Positions 16,295-23,842 of a stretch of DNA of 39,857 bases are shown piece after piece. Below the pieces are notes generated by a model. That model was not told the DNA's origin. It saw only the letters and a list, made by a program, of their open reading frames with translations, and made no database searches. A program made the position numbers and the translations under genes. Origin of the DNA: Clostridiaceae bacterium. GTDB taxonomy: Bacteria > Bacillota > Clostridia > Lachnospirales > Lachnospiraceae. Where the stretch lies: NCBI GenBank assembly GCA_009911305.1, contig QXXC01000038.1, forward strand, positions 1-39,857, written 5' to 3'. Numbering within the stretch: position 1 is the first letter of the stretch; each line of letters begins with the position of its first letter.

Positions 16295-17515
16295 ATGGAA
16301 ATTCAGGCAGAGAGAAAGGAACGGCTGAAAGCAGCGCTGCTTGCGCAGCTCGAAGGGCGTATGCAGGTGGAGGATCAGGAGCTGAGGGAGCGGATTGACA
16401 GCGCTGTTTTAGAGGAAGGAGGCCAGTGCTACCTGCCGCTGAAACAAAGGCTGAAGCTTGGAAGGGAGCTGTTTGACTCCTTCCGCCGCCTCGATATCCT
16501 GCAGGAGCTGGTGGATGATCCGGATATTACGGAGATCATGGTAAATGGGAGCCGGCATGTATTTGTGGAACGGCGCGGCGCGATAACACAGTGGGACAAG
16601 GAATTTGAATCAACCGAGCAGTTAGAGGATCTGATCCAGCAGATTGTCAGCCGTGTGAACCGGAGCGTAAATCTCTCCTCGCCCATTGCGGACGCGCGCC
16701 TTGAGGACGGATCCAGGGTTCATGTGGTTCTGAGGCCGGTGGCCATCGACGGGCCGGTGCTGACGATACGGAAGTTCCCGGAGCCGATCACGATGCAAAA
16801 GCTGATTTCTTACGGAAGCATTTCAAGGGAGGCGGCCAATTTTCTGAATCAGGCGGTCCGGGCCGGGTACAATATATTTATCAGCGGCGGAACCGGATCC
16901 GGAAAAACCACATTTTTAAACGCACTGTCCGGCTTTATTCCCAAAGAGGAAAGGATCATCACAATCGAGGATTCCGCAGAGCTCCAGATCCGCCACATCC
17001 CCAACCTGGTGCGGCTTGAAACAAGGGCGGAGAGCCGGGACGGGGCAAAGGAGATCTCCATGCGGGATCTGATACGGGCCAGCCTGCGCATGAGGCCGGA
17101 TCGGATCATTGTGGGAGAGGTGCGCGGAGCAGAGGCTGTGGAGATGCTGCAGGCCATGAATACAGGCCACGACGGTTCCATATCCACGGGCCATGGGAAC
17201 AGCCCTGCAGATATGCTGACCAGGCTGGAAACCATGGTGCTGATGGCGGCGGATCTCCCGCTCGCAGCAGTAAAGCATCAGATCGCCTCAGCGCTGGATC
17301 TGATGATCCATGTGAGCCGGATGCGGGACAGGAGCCGGAAGGTAGTGGAAATTTCGGAGGTGAGAGGATATGAAAGCGGCGAGATCCGGATGGAGGCCGT
17401 TTACCGTTTCAGGGAAACGCCGGGATCAGGCCCCGGAAAAGTGGATGGGGAGCTGGAACAGGTCGGGGAGCTTGAGCGCAGGGAAAAACTCAGGGAAAGG
17501 GGAGTGTCTTTGTGA
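16295..17515 (+). CDS. cpaF: Tad secretion motor ATPase CpaF/TadA
   Basis: 406 residues of the GspE/VirB11-type secretion ATPases. The N-terminal domain includes ILQELVDDPDITEIMVNG, then Walker A SGGTGSGKTT near 197-206, the Asp box ITIEDSAEL, Walker B region RPDRIIVGEVRG and the His box GHDGSISTGHGNSP. It powers pilus assembly at the cytoplasmic membrane. It follows the TadZ gene after 12 bases (GGGAGAGAGCGGG before the ATG) and ends with TTGTGA inside the start region of tadB. Confidence 0.96.
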   Translation: MEIQAERKERLKAALLAQLEGRMQVEDQELRERIDSAVLEEGGQCYLPLKQRLKLGRELFDSFRRLDILQELVDDPDITEIMVNGSRHVFVERRGAITQWDKEFESTEQLEDLIQQIVSRVNRSVNLSSPIADARLEDGSRVHVVLRPVAIDGPVLTIRKFPEPITMQKLISYGSISREAANFLNQAVRAGYNIFISGGTGSGKTTFLNALSGFIPKEERIITIEDSAELQIRHIPNLVRLETRAESRDGAKEISMRDLIRASLRMRPDRIIVGEVRGAEAVEMLQAMNTGHDGSISTGHGNSPADMLTRLETMVLMAADLPLAAVKHQIASALDLMIHVSRMRDRSRKVVEISEVRGYESGEIRMEAVYRFRETPGSGPGKVDGELEQVGELERREKLRERGVSL

Positions 17516-18248
17516 TTATCGGATATACCGCCTTTCCGGGGCGGAATGGGTTACGTATATGTTCACGGGAACGGCGTTCTGCGCATTGACAGCCTATGTC
17601 TTTTATCGCTGTGTCCCGGCATTCCTTCTTCTGCTTCCGGCGGGGATTTGTTACCCGTTTATGAAGAGGAAAGAGCTCTTAAGACGCCGCCAGGATGAGC
17701 TTCGGCTTCAGTTTAAGGAGGCCATACTGTCCCTGTCCTCGTCTCTCACGGCAGGTTATTCGGTGGAAAACGCGTTTTCAGCCGTGATCACAGAGCTTCG
17801 CGAGCTGTATGGGGAGGATGGGATGATTACAAGGGAGTTTTCCTATATCGCCCATCAGCTCAGGATGAACCGCACGGCAGAGGCGCTTTTGTGTGAGTTT
17901 GCACGCCGCAGCGGATTAGAGGAGGCAGAGCATTTTGCGGAGATATTCGCCATTTCCAAGCGGAGCCGCGGAGAGCTGGTTTCTGTGGTCAGCCATGTTG
18001 TCCATGTGCTGGGAGACAGGATTCAGGTGAGGGAGGAGATCCGGTTAATGACAGCGGAAAAACAGTTTGAGCAGAAGTTTATGAACATGATGCCGTACCT
18101 GATCGTGCTTTATGTGGATATCTCGTCCCCGGGCTTTTTTTCGCAGATGTATGAAACAGCAGCCGGTAGGGCGGTCATGACATGCTGCCTGGGCGTGTAT
18201 GCGCTGTCCTGCGTGCTTTCAGATAGAATATTGAAAATTGAGGTTTAG
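17445..18248 (+). CDS. tadB: TadB, inner membrane platform protein (start uncertain)
   Basis: Up to 267 residues. T2SSF/GspF-type domain: LRLQFKEAILSLSSSLTAGY, SVENAFSAV, REFSYIAHQL, EAEHFAEIFAISKRSRGEL, with N-terminal and C-terminal membrane segments. It forms the membrane platform with TadC. The start is a problem. The strong site AAAGGGGAG (17496-17504) points at the GTG at 17512 (overlapping the cpaF stop), but that GTG is out of frame and hits a stop after 25 codons. The first in-frame ATGs are 17445, which overlaps cpaF by 71 bases, and 17559, which would cut off the conserved-looking YRIYRLSGAEW. See the separate finding. Confidence 0.8.
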   Translation: MGSWNRSGSLSAGKNSGKGECLCDYRIYRLSGAEWVTYMFTGTAFCALTAYVFYRCVPAFLLLLPAGICYPFMKRKELLRRRQDELRLQFKEAILSLSSSLTAGYSVENAFSAVITELRELYGEDGMITREFSYIAHQLRMNRTAEALLCEFARRSGLEEAEHFAEIFAISKRSRGELVSVVSHVVHVLGDRIQVREEIRLMTAEKQFEQKFMNMMPYLIVLYVDISSPGFFSQMYETAAGRAVMTCCLGVYALSCVLSDRILKIEV

Positions 18249-18281
18249 AGTGTTTGGCGGGTATGAAAGGAGGTGAGGAAG

Positions 18282-19634
18282 ATGATGGTGAAAAAGGGGC
18301 AGGTTCTCTGCGTTCTTTTGGGGATAACATTGGCAGCCGCTGTCTTTTTTGTGGATACGCTTGATTCTTCCGGGGTATCAGAGGGGCGGATCGCCCGAAA
18401 TTCCTACGGACAGGGAGAGAAGAGCGAGGAGGTGGTTGTCCAGGGGCTTTTAGACGAGGATATCCTGATGGATGTGCCTGTGGCAGAGCGGGAGTACGGG
18501 CAAGAGGAAGCCGGCGCCGCGATGGACCGGGCGGCGGGGGAGCTGTTTGAAGAGCTGGCGGGAGGCGGCGCGCTGCAGATCGACGCATCGGGTACACCGC
18601 GGATTGACGGCTCAGGAGCGCTTCGGATCGATGCGTCCGGGACACCGCGGGCCGATGGATCCGGCGCGGCGCGGACGGACGATCCGGGTGAATCTCAGGT
18701 GAACACAGCTCAGGGGATTGTAGTAGAAGAGGGAGGCCGGCTGGAGCTTCCCTCCTGGCTGGATTCATACGGGATAGCGGTAGAATGGATTCCGGAGGAT
18801 ACGGATTACATAGGGACAGACGGGAGCGTTTATGAAAATTTATGTCCGGAGGAGGGAAGGAATACGCATCTGACGGCCCGTATGAGCGCAGGCTCCTATA
18901 CTGCGGATTATGAGCTTTTGGTACGGATTGTTCCGGGGATCCGGGATGATACGGAAAAAAAGCTGGCCGGGCTCAGCGCTGCTTTTAAACAGGCGGACAG
19001 GAGCCAGAGGCAGACGCAGTATCTGGTTCTGCCGGAGGAATATGACGGGAAGAGATTGACTTATAAGGCCAAAAGGGGAAACGATTTTCTGCTGTTTCCT
19101 GTTTTGGGGATAGCGGCGGCGGCCTTGCTGCCCTTAAATGAACGTTTGAAGGAGAAAGAGAGGTATCAGTCAAGACAGCGTCAGATGATGATGGATTATC
19201 CGGAAATTGTGTCCAGGCTGGTGGTTTTTTCCGGGGCGGGGCTTCCTGTGAGAAAGGCCTGGGAGAGGATCGTCTCAGATTATGAAAAGACAGGGGAAAG
19301 GAGGGAGGCCTATGAAGAGATGGCGGCAGCCCATCACATGATGCTGAGAGGCGTGCCGGAGCTGCGGGCCTATGCGGAATTTGGGAGAAGGTGCAAAAGC
19401 CTTCCTTACAGGAAGCTGGCGGGCCTTCTGGAGCAGAACATAAGGAACGGTTCAGAAGGGCTGAGAGCAGTCCTTGAGGCGGAGATGGAGGCGGCTTTTG
19501 AGCAGAAAAAGAATCTGGCGAGAAAACTGGGCGAGGAGGCATCGACAAAGCTTTTGCTGCCGCTGTTCATGATGCTGTTTATTGTTATGGCTATGGTGTC
19601 GGTCCCGGCATTCCTGTCGTTTGGGATCGCGTGA
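18282..19634 (+). CDS. tadC: TadC-like platform protein with a large exported N-terminal insert
   Basis: 450 residues. The C-terminal ~190 residues are the T2SSF/TadC domain (DYPEIVSRLVVFSGAGLPV, LLEQNIRNGSEGLR, FMMLFIVMAMVSVPAFLSFG). Before it, a first membrane segment (residues ~8-24) and a second (FLLFPVLGIAAAALLP, ~268-283) enclose about 240 residues predicted to be outside the cell. That insert is acidic and Gly/Ser-rich, holds five octapeptide repeats of type xD(A/G)SG(T/A)xR, and then an Ig-like stretch (LPSWLDSYGIAVEWIPEDTD). Ordinary TadC proteins of ~300 residues lack such a domain. AAGGAGGTGA, a nearly perfect anti-16S match, lies 7 bases before the ATG at 18282. Confidence 0.85.
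   Translation: MMVKKGQVLCVLLGITLAAAVFFVDTLDSSGVSEGRIARNSYGQGEKSEEVVVQGLLDEDILMDVPVAEREYGQEEAGAAMDRAAGELFEELAGGGALQIDASGTPRIDGSGALRIDASGTPRADGSGAARTDDPGESQVNTAQGIVVEEGGRLELPSWLDSYGIAVEWIPEDTDYIGTDGSVYENLCPEEGRNTHLTARMSAGSYTADYELLVRIVPGIRDDTEKKLAGLSAAFKQADRSQRQTQYLVLPEEYDGKRLTYKAKRGNDFLLFPVLGIAAAALLPLNERLKEKERYQSRQRQMMMDYPEIVSRLVVFSGAGLPVRKAWERIVSDYEKTGERREAYEEMAAAHHMMLRGVPELRAYAEFGRRCKSLPYRKLAGLLEQNIRNGSEGLRAVLEAEMEAAFEQKKNLARKLGEEASTKLLLPLFMMLFIVMAMVSVPAFLSFGIA
18579..18698 (+). repeat. five tandem 24-base units inside tadC
   Basis: Units at 18579, 18603, 18627, 18651 and 18675 encode IDASGTPR, IDGSGALR, IDASGTPR, ADGSGAAR and TDDPGESQ. Units 1 and 3 are nearly identical at protein level, so a 48-base higher-order period is also visible. 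The last unit is degenerate. The unit is a multiple of three, so copy changes would keep the frame. Confidence 0.85.
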
Positions 19635-19669
19635 AAGGTTGGAGTGTGACTGTGTACAGAGGAGGAAAA

Positions 19670-19849
19670 ATGAGGATAAGTAAAGAGATCAGGGCGTTTT
19701 TTGTGGAAGAGGACGGAGTGGGAGTGATTGAGATTGTGCTGATCCTGGTAGTTCTGATCGGCCTGGTTATCATATTCAAAAAACAGATTAATACGCTTTT
19801 AGACAATATTTTCAAGCAGATCAACAGTAAGTCAAAAGAAGTTTACTAA
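19670..19849 (+). CDS. flp: Flp-type (type IVb) major pilin
   Basis: 59 residues. Short charged leader MRISKEIRAFFVEEDG, then the processed part starting VGVIEIVLILVVLIGLV with Glu at +5 after the likely Gly cleavage point, one hydrophobic helix, and a short polar tail. This is the Flp1-like pilin pattern. The prepilin peptidases of this operon are the expected processing enzymes. GAGGAGG lies 6-9 bases before the ATG at 19670; a GTG at 19631 would overlap tadC and add residues that do not look like a pilin leader. Confidence 0.9.
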   Translation: MRISKEIRAFFVEEDGVGVIEIVLILVVLIGLVIIFKKQINTLLDNIFKQINSKSKEVY

Positions 19850-19867
19850 ATATACAGAGGAGGAAGC

Positions 19868-21790
19868 ATGTGGATGGGCGGGCTGAAGAGATTGGAAGAG
19901 AAGGTAAGGTCAGGTACGGCAAAGGGCGGTATCACGGTGTTTCTAAGCCTGATACTGACCTGCGTCTGTGCTTTGACAGGAGGGCTTTTTGAGTCTGCCA
20001 GGACTGCCGGGAGCGGCTGGTATATGCAGATGGCGCTCAACTCCTCTCTTGATTCTCTGATGAGCCTGTACCATCGGGATGCATTTGAGGCCTATCGTCT
20101 GTTTTTGTTAGAATTTGAGGACAAAGAGGGCCTGGAAAAAGAAATGGAGCCGTATTGCCGCGCTTATCTGGACGCGGCTGCGTTTTACCCTCTGAGAGAG
20201 GATAAGCTGAGCGTATGCGGACTGACACGGATCACAGATGAACAGGGGATTCATTTTGAAAAGGAAGTCCTGGATTTTATGAAATTCGGCGTCTGGGCGC
20301 AGGAGACGGACAGCGGGGCTCTGGAGGAATGGTCGAAAGCCATGCGGGAGGCAGAGCAGCTTGGGGAGATAACAGAGCTTTATCAGGAAAACGGAAGGAA
20401 GATCCTGGCTCTGGAAGAGGCGGTTGACAGGATCGGAGACTGTCTCAAGCGTCAGAAGGGATATTTGAAGGACGCGGACAAGGCTCTTGATCAGTGCCGG
20501 GGAGGCAGATTTTTATCCATCGCCTCGCGCCTTGAGGCAGAGCTTAACCGGATACCGGGACTTGTAGAGGCCTATGAACGGGAGGCAGACAGGCTTAAGG
20601 AGGAACTGGCAGCTTCGGAAGAAACGTTAAAGGAGAAACAAGGGGATCTGGGAGCGGAGGCGCTGTCCCTGACGGAGCAGGAGATGGCGTCATACCGCTC
20701 GTATACAGACACAGAGGGAGAGCGGCGGAGAGCCGTGGCGGCGGCGCGCACAAGGGCCGCTCAGAATAAAGAGATTTTAGCGGAGGCAGTTTCAAAGGCC
20801 AGGGAGGTTCAGGACTATATTGATTCCTGGGATTCGGATGATGACGATGAGCCGGATGAGGAAGCGCTCTGGAGTCAGGTGTCCGTTATTTTAAACAGGA
20901 TCCGGGTGGATGACGGATTCGAGAGCGGCCGCGTCAGGGATAAAAAGAAGATGCGTGTGCTGGAAACGGTCAGCCGCATGGCGGGAAAGGATCTTCTTTC
21001 GGTCTGTGTTCCGGAAGGGACGAAGGTTTCAGGCGCGGCGCTGGATATGAGAGATTTGCCGTCCGCCCTTGTATCCGTGGGAGCAGGGTCGTATGAGATG
21101 TCAGGGATTGTTTTACAGGATGTTTTGGGAAGCGCGCTTTTCACAGAATATGCATCCCGGTTTTTTTCAAGCTTTCGGACGGAAAAGGAGGGGAAGACTC
21201 AGTATGAGAAGGAATATTTCCTGAACGGGGCGCGCTCCGAGCGGGACAACTTAAAGGCCGCGGTCAACCGGCTGGTCGTGGTCAGGGAGGCATTGAATCT
21301 GCTGCATTTATTTCGTGATTCCTCGAAAAGAGCCGAGGCGAGGACGCTTGCTCTTGCCATAACAGGAGCGGCGGGAATCGCTCCTCTGACAGAGGTCGTG
21401 ACCTTTTTTATTCTCACCGTATGGGCTTTTGCCGAATCGGTAGAGGACGTGAAGATTCTGATGAACGGAGGAAAGCTTTCTGTCATGAAGACGCAGGAGG
21501 AGTGGAAGGTTTCCCTGTCAGGCCTGGCTGAATCCGGAAAGCGTATATGGGATAAAACGCCAGGCAGCGGAGATGGAAGGGGACTCGATTATGACGGGTG
21601 GCTGAAGCTGTTTTTTCTGATACAGGATCGTGTGCAGTTGAGATACCGTATGATGGATGTGATACAGAACAGGATACGCGAAAAGCAATCCGGATTCCGG
21701 ATGGAGCAGTGTGCGTTCCGTGTGGAGGCAGAGTGGTATGGAAAGGGGGCATGGATTCCGGTTAAGCGAACAGCGGGAAGAGAATATTAG
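19868..21790 (+). CDS. large Tad-locus membrane protein with coiled coils (DUF5702-like)
   Basis: 640 residues. One N-terminal hydrophobic segment after a short basic leader (GGITVFLSLILTCVCALTGG) resembles a TadG/pseudopilin anchor, but the Glu expected at +5 of a pilin is absent. Residues ~150-330 are strongly charged, heptad-like coiled coil (EAYEREADRLKEELAASEET) with an acidic knot DSDDDDEPDEE. A second hydrophobic stretch is at about 490-520 (ALAITGAAGIAPLTEVVTFF). Length and position, directly after the Flp gene in Clostridial Tad loci, fit the DUF5702 family from memory. A structural or surface-coupling role is inferred. GAGGAGG lies 6 bases before the ATG. Confidence 0.7.
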   Translation: MWMGGLKRLEEKVRSGTAKGGITVFLSLILTCVCALTGGLFESARTAGSGWYMQMALNSSLDSLMSLYHRDAFEAYRLFLLEFEDKEGLEKEMEPYCRAYLDAAAFYPLREDKLSVCGLTRITDEQGIHFEKEVLDFMKFGVWAQETDSGALEEWSKAMREAEQLGEITELYQENGRKILALEEAVDRIGDCLKRQKGYLKDADKALDQCRGGRFLSIASRLEAELNRIPGLVEAYEREADRLKEELAASEETLKEKQGDLGAEALSLTEQEMASYRSYTDTEGERRRAVAAARTRAAQNKEILAEAVSKAREVQDYIDSWDSDDDDEPDEEALWSQVSVILNRIRVDDGFESGRVRDKKKMRVLETVSRMAGKDLLSVCVPEGTKVSGAALDMRDLPSALVSVGAGSYEMSGIVLQDVLGSALFTEYASRFFSSFRTEKEGKTQYEKEYFLNGARSERDNLKAAVNRLVVVREALNLLHLFRDSSKRAEARTLALAITGAAGIAPLTEVVTFFILTVWAFAESVEDVKILMNGGKLSVMKTQEEWKVSLSGLAESGKRIWDKTPGSGDGRGLDYDGWLKLFFLIQDRVQLRYRMMDVIQNRIREKQSGFRMEQCAFRVEAEWYGKGAWIPVKRTAGREY

Positions 21791-22072
21791 AGAGTATGTT
21801 GAAAATGCTTTCTGTCCGTATGCTTCGGGCAGAGCAGGATGCCCTTTTTCAGGTAATAATGTGCCTCTCCAAGTACATAAGCCTTTAATACATATACAAA
21901 ATCTTAAAACAAGAGCAAAAAAGGGAAAAAGATCAGATAAACCATTAAAACAAATAAATGGAATAATTGATGCAATAAGATCAGTCAAAGTAAAATGTAA
22001 AATTCTGACCTGAAAAAGGGTATTCTGGTCTGCCTGAAGCAAATGGAATATTGGAATGGGGGAAAAATCGGG
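21791..22072. other. AT-rich gap inside the Tad operon
   Basis: About 280 bases between the coiled-coil gene and the TadE-like gene. From ~21855 to ~22015 the sequence is much richer in A than its neighbours. I find no convincing gene: a reading frame continuing from inside the previous gene to 22013 has no start signal and no pilin-like hydrophobic part. No clear terminator or promoter is visible. Confidence 0.5.
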
Positions 22073-22915
22073 ATGAAAAGGCGTAATGCCGGGAGTGCAT
22101 CAGCCAGCCTTACCGTCGAGGCGTCGCTGGGCCTTACCCTGTTTATGTTTACAGTGATACTGTTGTCGGTTCCGATGGAACTTTTAGATACACAGAGAAA
22201 AATTCAGACTGTGATGGAGGATACCAACCGGAAATTGAGCCAGGCGGCATACATTTCCTACAGGGGAATCGCACAGGGGGAGGCGTCAGGGCAGGAAAAT
22301 GCAGACGAGATATTTGAGATAGCAGATATTCTGGCAGACCGGGGCGTTGCGCTTTATCTCGCCCAACGGATTAAGGACACAGCGGGAAAGGAGCGGATTG
22401 AGTCCGTGGACTGCACAGGAAGTTCCATATCGCTGGATGGAGAGCGCCTGGATTTAAGGGCTTCGTACCGCTTACGGCTGCCGTTTTCTATATTCACGCT
22501 GGACAGCATCCCTCTGTCATCCCGTAGCCTGAGACGGGGGTGGATCGGGAGCGAGGGAGGACGGTTTAAAATGTCCGCAGAGGAGAAGAACGATCATGAT
22601 ATGGTTTATGTGGGAAGAGATTCCACGAGATATCATCTCTCCAGGGACTGTCATTATATATCGAATCAGATAAAGGAAATTCCCGCAGAACAGGTGGATG
22701 GATATACCAATAATGCGGGAAAGCATTACAAATTCTGCAGCGTGTGTAAAAAAATCTCAGGAAGTGAGCAGGGGGATTCTGCCTATATTCTGCCGGGAGG
22801 GGAGTATTATCACACCCGCGCGGACTGCTCTTCCCTCAGCTATTATGTGAGGGAGGTTCCGCTTTCCGAGGTAAAGGGGCTGGGGCCGTGTTCCTATTGC
22901 GGCAGCGGAAGGTAG
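22073..22915 (+). CDS. TadE-like pseudopilin with two tandem Cys/His (zinc-type) C-terminal modules
   Basis: 280 residues. Basic leader, then SASLTVEASLGLTLFMF with Glu at +5 of a class III pilin signal and a single hydrophobic helix: a TadE-type pseudopilin. After ~165 residues the protein ends in two similar units: RYHLSRDC ... KFCSVC and YYHTRADC ... PCSYC, i.e. YHxxxxDC-(~28-31)-CxxC twice, each with a shared (E/S)VPLSEV-like strand. This resembles the Ada-type or nuclease-tail zinc-binding module found at the ends of secreted Firmicute proteins. I infer two metal-binding or redox heads outside the cell. GGGGGAAAAATCGGG precedes the ATG at 22073; an ATG at 22043 lacks a site. Confidence 0.8.
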   Translation: MKRRNAGSASASLTVEASLGLTLFMFTVILLSVPMELLDTQRKIQTVMEDTNRKLSQAAYISYRGIAQGEASGQENADEIFEIADILADRGVALYLAQRIKDTAGKERIESVDCTGSSISLDGERLDLRASYRLRLPFSIFTLDSIPLSSRSLRRGWIGSEGGRFKMSAEEKNDHDMVYVGRDSTRYHLSRDCHYISNQIKEIPAEQVDGYTNNAGKHYKFCSVCKKISGSEQGDSAYILPGGEYYHTRADCSSLSYYVREVPLSEVKGLGPCSYCGSGR

Positions 22916-22973
22916 GCAGATATGCGGCGGGATGCGGCAATGGGCGGCCTGTACAAAGAAAGGATTGAAAAGA

Positions 22974-23435
22974 ATGATACGAATGATTTATTCGCTGTTT
23001 CTCTTACAGACAGCGTGGCATGATCTGAGAAAACGGCAGATTCCGATTTGGATCTTTTTGTTATTCGGCGCAGTCGGTGTCTGCGCTTTGCTCCTGCCGC
23101 TGTCAGCCTGGCCGGGAGTGAGAGGTATGGGAACAGGAATCACAGGTATAGCGGGCTTTTTACCCGGAATCGCCCTTCTTTCCATAACAGCATGTACCCG
23201 CGGGCAGATCGGATCTGGGGATGGCTTCTTTTTCCTTGTATCAGCTCTCTATCTCTCAGTCAGAAGCCTTTTGCTGCTGCTGTCATTCGGATTGATATTC
23301 TGCAGCGCCTTTTGCCTGGGAATGGTCATATGGGGGGCCTGGAGCGGCATCAATGTGAGGAGCATGCGGCTGCCGTTTCTGCCGTTTTTAATTCCAGCCT
23401 GGCTGTGGCTTTTGTTTTTTTGTCAGACAGCCTGA
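22974..23435 (+). CDS. second A24 prepilin peptidase-like protein
   Basis: 153 residues, with about five membrane segments. It shows AWHDLRKRQIPIWIF (first catalytic Asp in the pattern DxxxxxIP) and GQIGSGDGFFF (GxGD with the second Asp), so both active-site aspartates are present. This is the compact TadV-like form. AAAGGA lies 9 bases before the ATG at 22974; a nearby ATG at 22983 is possible. It is placed between two pseudopilin genes, and is the second such enzyme in the operon. It may process a subset of substrates. Confidence 0.83.
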   Translation: MIRMIYSLFLLQTAWHDLRKRQIPIWIFLLFGAVGVCALLLPLSAWPGVRGMGTGITGIAGFLPGIALLSITACTRGQIGSGDGFFFLVSALYLSVRSLLLLLSFGLIFCSAFCLGMVIWGAWSGINVRSMRLPFLPFLIPAWLWLLFFCQTA

Positions 23436-23452
23436 AAGGAGGGCAGCAGGGT

Positions 23453-23842
23453 ATGGATAAAGAGATGGCGTCAGGAAAATGTTTCAGTCTGGAGGGGAGC
23501 TATACAGTGGAAGCAGCGCTTGTCATGTCCATCTCTCTGTTTTTTATTGCCGCCCTCCTGACAGGAATCTTTGAGGTTCACAGCCGGGTCGTGGGAAACA
23601 TGGTTTTGCAGGAGGGGCTGGAGCAATGCATCTATACAGAGGAGAACATGCCTGAGGATCTGGAAGAAAAGAAACTGCAGAGCCTGCGCGCCTTTTTCTG
23701 GTGCGGGGACGCGGCGCTTACGCTCGGACAGTCCGGGAAAAAAGCGGCTGGGCATGTGGATACGGCCGTGCGGACGGAAATTGTGATCAGAGGGTTTGAC
23801 CCTGAGAGCTTTTTGAGGATGCTGGCGGCAGCCGGCGTATGA
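23453..23842 (+). CDS. TadE/TadF-like pseudopilin
   Basis: 129 residues. Leader MDKEMASGKCFSLEG followed by SYTVEAALVMSISLFFIAAL: Glu at +5 after the Gly and one hydrophobic helix, the TadE/TadF class III signal. The remaining ~85 residues are polar with no recognised domain. AAGGAGG overlaps the previous stop, about 10 bases before the ATG. Its stop overlaps the next gene by four bases (ATGA). Confidence 0.83.
   Translation: MDKEMASGKCFSLEGSYTVEAALVMSISLFFIAALLTGIFEVHSRVVGNMVLQEGLEQCIYTEENMPEDLEEKKLQSLRAFFWCGDAALTLGQSGKKAAGHVDTAVRTEIVIRGFDPESFLRMLAAAGV

Noticed and set aside
18579..18698. Tandem repeat considered as a CRISPR-like array
   Set aside because: Units are contiguous without spacers and are in frame with tadC.
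21711..22013. 100-residue plus-strand frame spanning the end of the coiled-coil gene and the AT-rich gap
   Set aside because: No ribosome binding site, starts inside another gene in a different frame, and lacks pilin or other motifs; kept only as a gap note.
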